NCBI GenBank assembly: GCA_030528555.1 | Contig: JAUMYQ010000008.1 | Location: forward strand, 1-64,000 | Length of the DNA stretch: 64,000 nt | Direction: 5' to 3' | DNA from: Porphyromonadaceae bacterium | Lineage (GTDB): Bacteria; Bacteroidota; Bacteroidia; Bacteroidales; Porphyromonadaceae | In this document: positions 62,857-64,000 of the stretch, piece after piece | Numbering within the stretch: position 1 is the stretch's first letter | Layout: the number at the start of each line of letters is the position of its first letter | Notes under the pieces: model-generated | The model's database searches: none | Seen by the model: the letters and a program-made list of their open reading frames with translations, nothing else | Told to the model about the DNA's origin: nothing | Position numbers and translations under genes: made by a program

Positions 62857-63620
62857 TGCTGTACTTGGCAAGTAAATTCTTCGGCCGATACATCTTTGGC
62901 TTTCTTGTCTTCGGCTCTATGTTCGGCGGTTGGGGAGCTTGCTCCTCCGACAAACTCCCATCCCTTAGCCTGGATGTGGAGCAAGCTGATAGTACCGACA
63001 CGGTGCTCTATGTGATTTATGAAGGGCTCGATAGTGTTTGGCTCGATAGTTTCCCGCTCCCCTTTGATAGGCCGATAGAGCTACGTCCCGATACATCTCG
63101 GTTGCGCTCGGTTTGGGTTGCCCATAATGACTATCTCAGTATTCATCGTTACGAGCTGTTTGGGAGGCAATGGGTTAGCCATCTCTTGTCCTCTCGTTCT
63201 CTCCCTCCCGATAGTCTCGATACCGTTGGTGTCTATCACCTCGCTGGTATCGATGCTGAGGGCAAATATCGAGATATGCATGAGCTGTTGGGTGAGAAAG
63301 GGCGTGTGGCTCTTGTCTTTAGCTCGCTTGACATGAAGACGCACAGCCGCAGTGAGCGTGATAGTCTTGTGGGGCATTTCCCTAAAGATAGCCTACAGAT
63401 CGTTTATATGATGCTTACGCCCTCTGATAGTGCCGCCCTTGGGCGACTAAGGCGAGATAGCCTAAGCAATAAAGCCATCGTGACCTACTCCGATACTCTC
63501 GGGCTAGTGAGTCGCATGCGACTCATCTATGGTATCGGCCGGGTGGCAGCACCAAGAATATTCATCGTGGATAGTGTGGGGGCGGTAAAGGCCTATCCAG
63601 CTCTTTCGCCCAGTAAATGA
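62856..63620 (+). CDS. Lipoprotein of unknown family (possible thioredoxin-like fold)
   Basis: 254 residues. A hydrophobic N-terminus ends MFGGWGACSSDK, giving a plausible lipobox Cys29. The N-terminal part (VLYVIYEGLDSVWLDSF) resembles the DUF4369-type domain found before thioredoxin folds in Bacteroidota. The rest has RVALVFSSLDMKTHSRSERD and RVAAPRIFIVDSVGAV, in the order of a thioredoxin-like fold, but no CxxC is present. Translation is coupled to the upstream protease gene by a 1-base overlap, so it may help fold, anchor or regulate the protease (inference). Confidence 0.7.
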   Translation: MLYLASKFFGRYIFGFLVFGSMFGGWGACSSDKLPSLSLDVEQADSTDTVLYVIYEGLDSVWLDSFPLPFDRPIELRPDTSRLRSVWVAHNDYLSIHRYELFGRQWVSHLLSSRSLPPDSLDTVGVYHLAGIDAEGKYRDMHELLGEKGRVALVFSSLDMKTHSRSERDSLVGHFPKDSLQIVYMMLTPSDSAALGRLRRDSLSNKAIVTYSDTLGLVSRMRLIYGIGRVAAPRIFIVDSVGAVKAYPALSPSK

Positions 63621-63648
63621 ACCAGCCTTAGTTCCAAATAAATACCCA

Positions 63649-64000
63649 ATGCTTGTCAAGACCTATGCTGCTGCTCTGCAGAGCATCAATGCTCGGACCG
63701 TAACGATCGAGGTAAACTGTACGCCAGGCTCCTACTTTCAGCTCGTGGGGCTGCCCGATGCAGCCATTAAAGAGAGCCAAGATCGCATTATCTCGGCCAT
63801 TGAGTGTAGTGGTTACTGCTTCCCCGGACGTAGACTGGTTATCAATATGAGCCCTGCCGACCTGCGTAAGGAGGGAGCTTCGTACGACCTCCCCTTGGCT
63901 ATTGGTATTCTGGCTGCCGACGGTCAAATCCCTTCCGAGAGGCTTGAGCAGCTGATGATTATGGGTGAGCTCTCACTCGATGGCTCATTGCGTCCTATTC
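63649..64000 (+). CDS. ComM/YifB-family Mg-chelatase-like AAA+ ATPase, partial (5' end)
   Basis: The frame starts at the ATG at 63649 and runs off the right edge, so only about 117 residues are seen. MLVKTYAAALQSINARTVTI, VNCTPGSYFQLVGLPDAAIK and INMSPADLRKEGASYDLPLA are the characteristic N-terminal domain of ComM/YifB. ComM is a branch-migration helicase that helps integrate DNA in natural transformation. Starts 28 bases after the lipoprotein gene. Confidence 0.93.
   Translation, partial: MLVKTYAAALQSINARTVTIEVNCTPGSYFQLVGLPDAAIKESQDRIISAIECSGYCFPGRRLVINMSPADLRKEGASYDLPLAIGILAADGQIPSERLEQLMIMGELSLDGSLRPI

Noticed and set aside
1..64000. tRNA, rRNA, insertion sequence or prophage
   Set aside because: No cloverleaf with a GGTTCGAATCC-type arm, no rRNA-like block and no transposase, integrase or phage structural protein was recognised on either strand; a computed scan (tRNAscan-SE, ISfinder) would settle this.

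Overview
The window looks like chromosome from a Porphyromonas-like member of the Bacteroidota. The support is: SusC/SusD-type and other TonB-dependent receptors with lipoprotein partners, a single-chain SecDF, an S46 dipeptidyl peptidase, a secreted serine protease with a type IX secretion C-terminal domain, a eukaryote-type (GT3) glycogen synthase beside a GH57/GT4/debranching operon, and promoters of the Bacteroidota form TTTG-N17-20-TAnnTTTG. No rRNA, tRNA, insertion sequence, phage gene or cas gene was recognised.

Layout. 1-5.1 kb: housekeeping genes (prs, rlmH, an FtsX-type permease, gdhA). 5.5-9.0 kb: a TonB receptor with its DUF4249 lipoprotein. 9.2-22.3 kb: a nine-gene minus-strand uptake operon (FecA-like receptor, SusC, SusD, a zinc-metallohydrolase-like lipoprotein whose HExxH motif is lost, DUF4302, a lipoprotein, DUF4856, an FN3 protein, an Ig-like lipoprotein). 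22.7-26.9 kb: a broken PH-like membrane gene, ahpF/ahpC and a GT11 fucosyltransferase. 27.0-31.8 kb: glycogen or maltodextrin operon. 32.2-35.1 kb: secDF. 35.5-44.2 kb: an exopolysaccharide export operon (GT4, phosphoglycosyl transferase, Wza, Wzc with a (GY)8 tail, flippase, HPr-kinase-like ATPase, S24/S26-like peptidase, Wzb-type phosphatase), followed by sodB. 46.1-50.3 kb: a second sugar transferase, a ClC transporter, fmt. 50.3-52.4 kb: dpp7. 52.9-58.3 kb: coaX, an outer membrane protein, a TPR protein, lptC and a CNNM/CBS protein. 58.9-64 kb: glycogen synthase, T9SS protease, a lipoprotein and the start of a comM/yifB gene that runs off the window.

The most unusual element is an intergenic repeat of about 113 bp, present six times (5.2, 22.7, 35.2, 45.6, 52.5 and 58.4 kb). 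It consists of five 10-bp boxes related to GTTCGGGAAC or its complement, placed at exactly 22-bp intervals and separated by conserved A/T-rich 12-mers. One copy is inverted, one has an internal deletion, one has lost its last box, and one is strongly diverged but keeps the 21-22 bp spacing. Function is unknown. A REP/MITE-type element, a transcription-end structure or a multi-site protein-binding array are all possible.

Gene decay is visible in several intergenic stretches: a Trp-to-stop change in a PH-like protein (22.7-23.2 kb), a frameshifted BACON-like lipoprotein remnant (45.1-45.4 kb), and short protein-like scraps near 23.3 and 58.7 kb.
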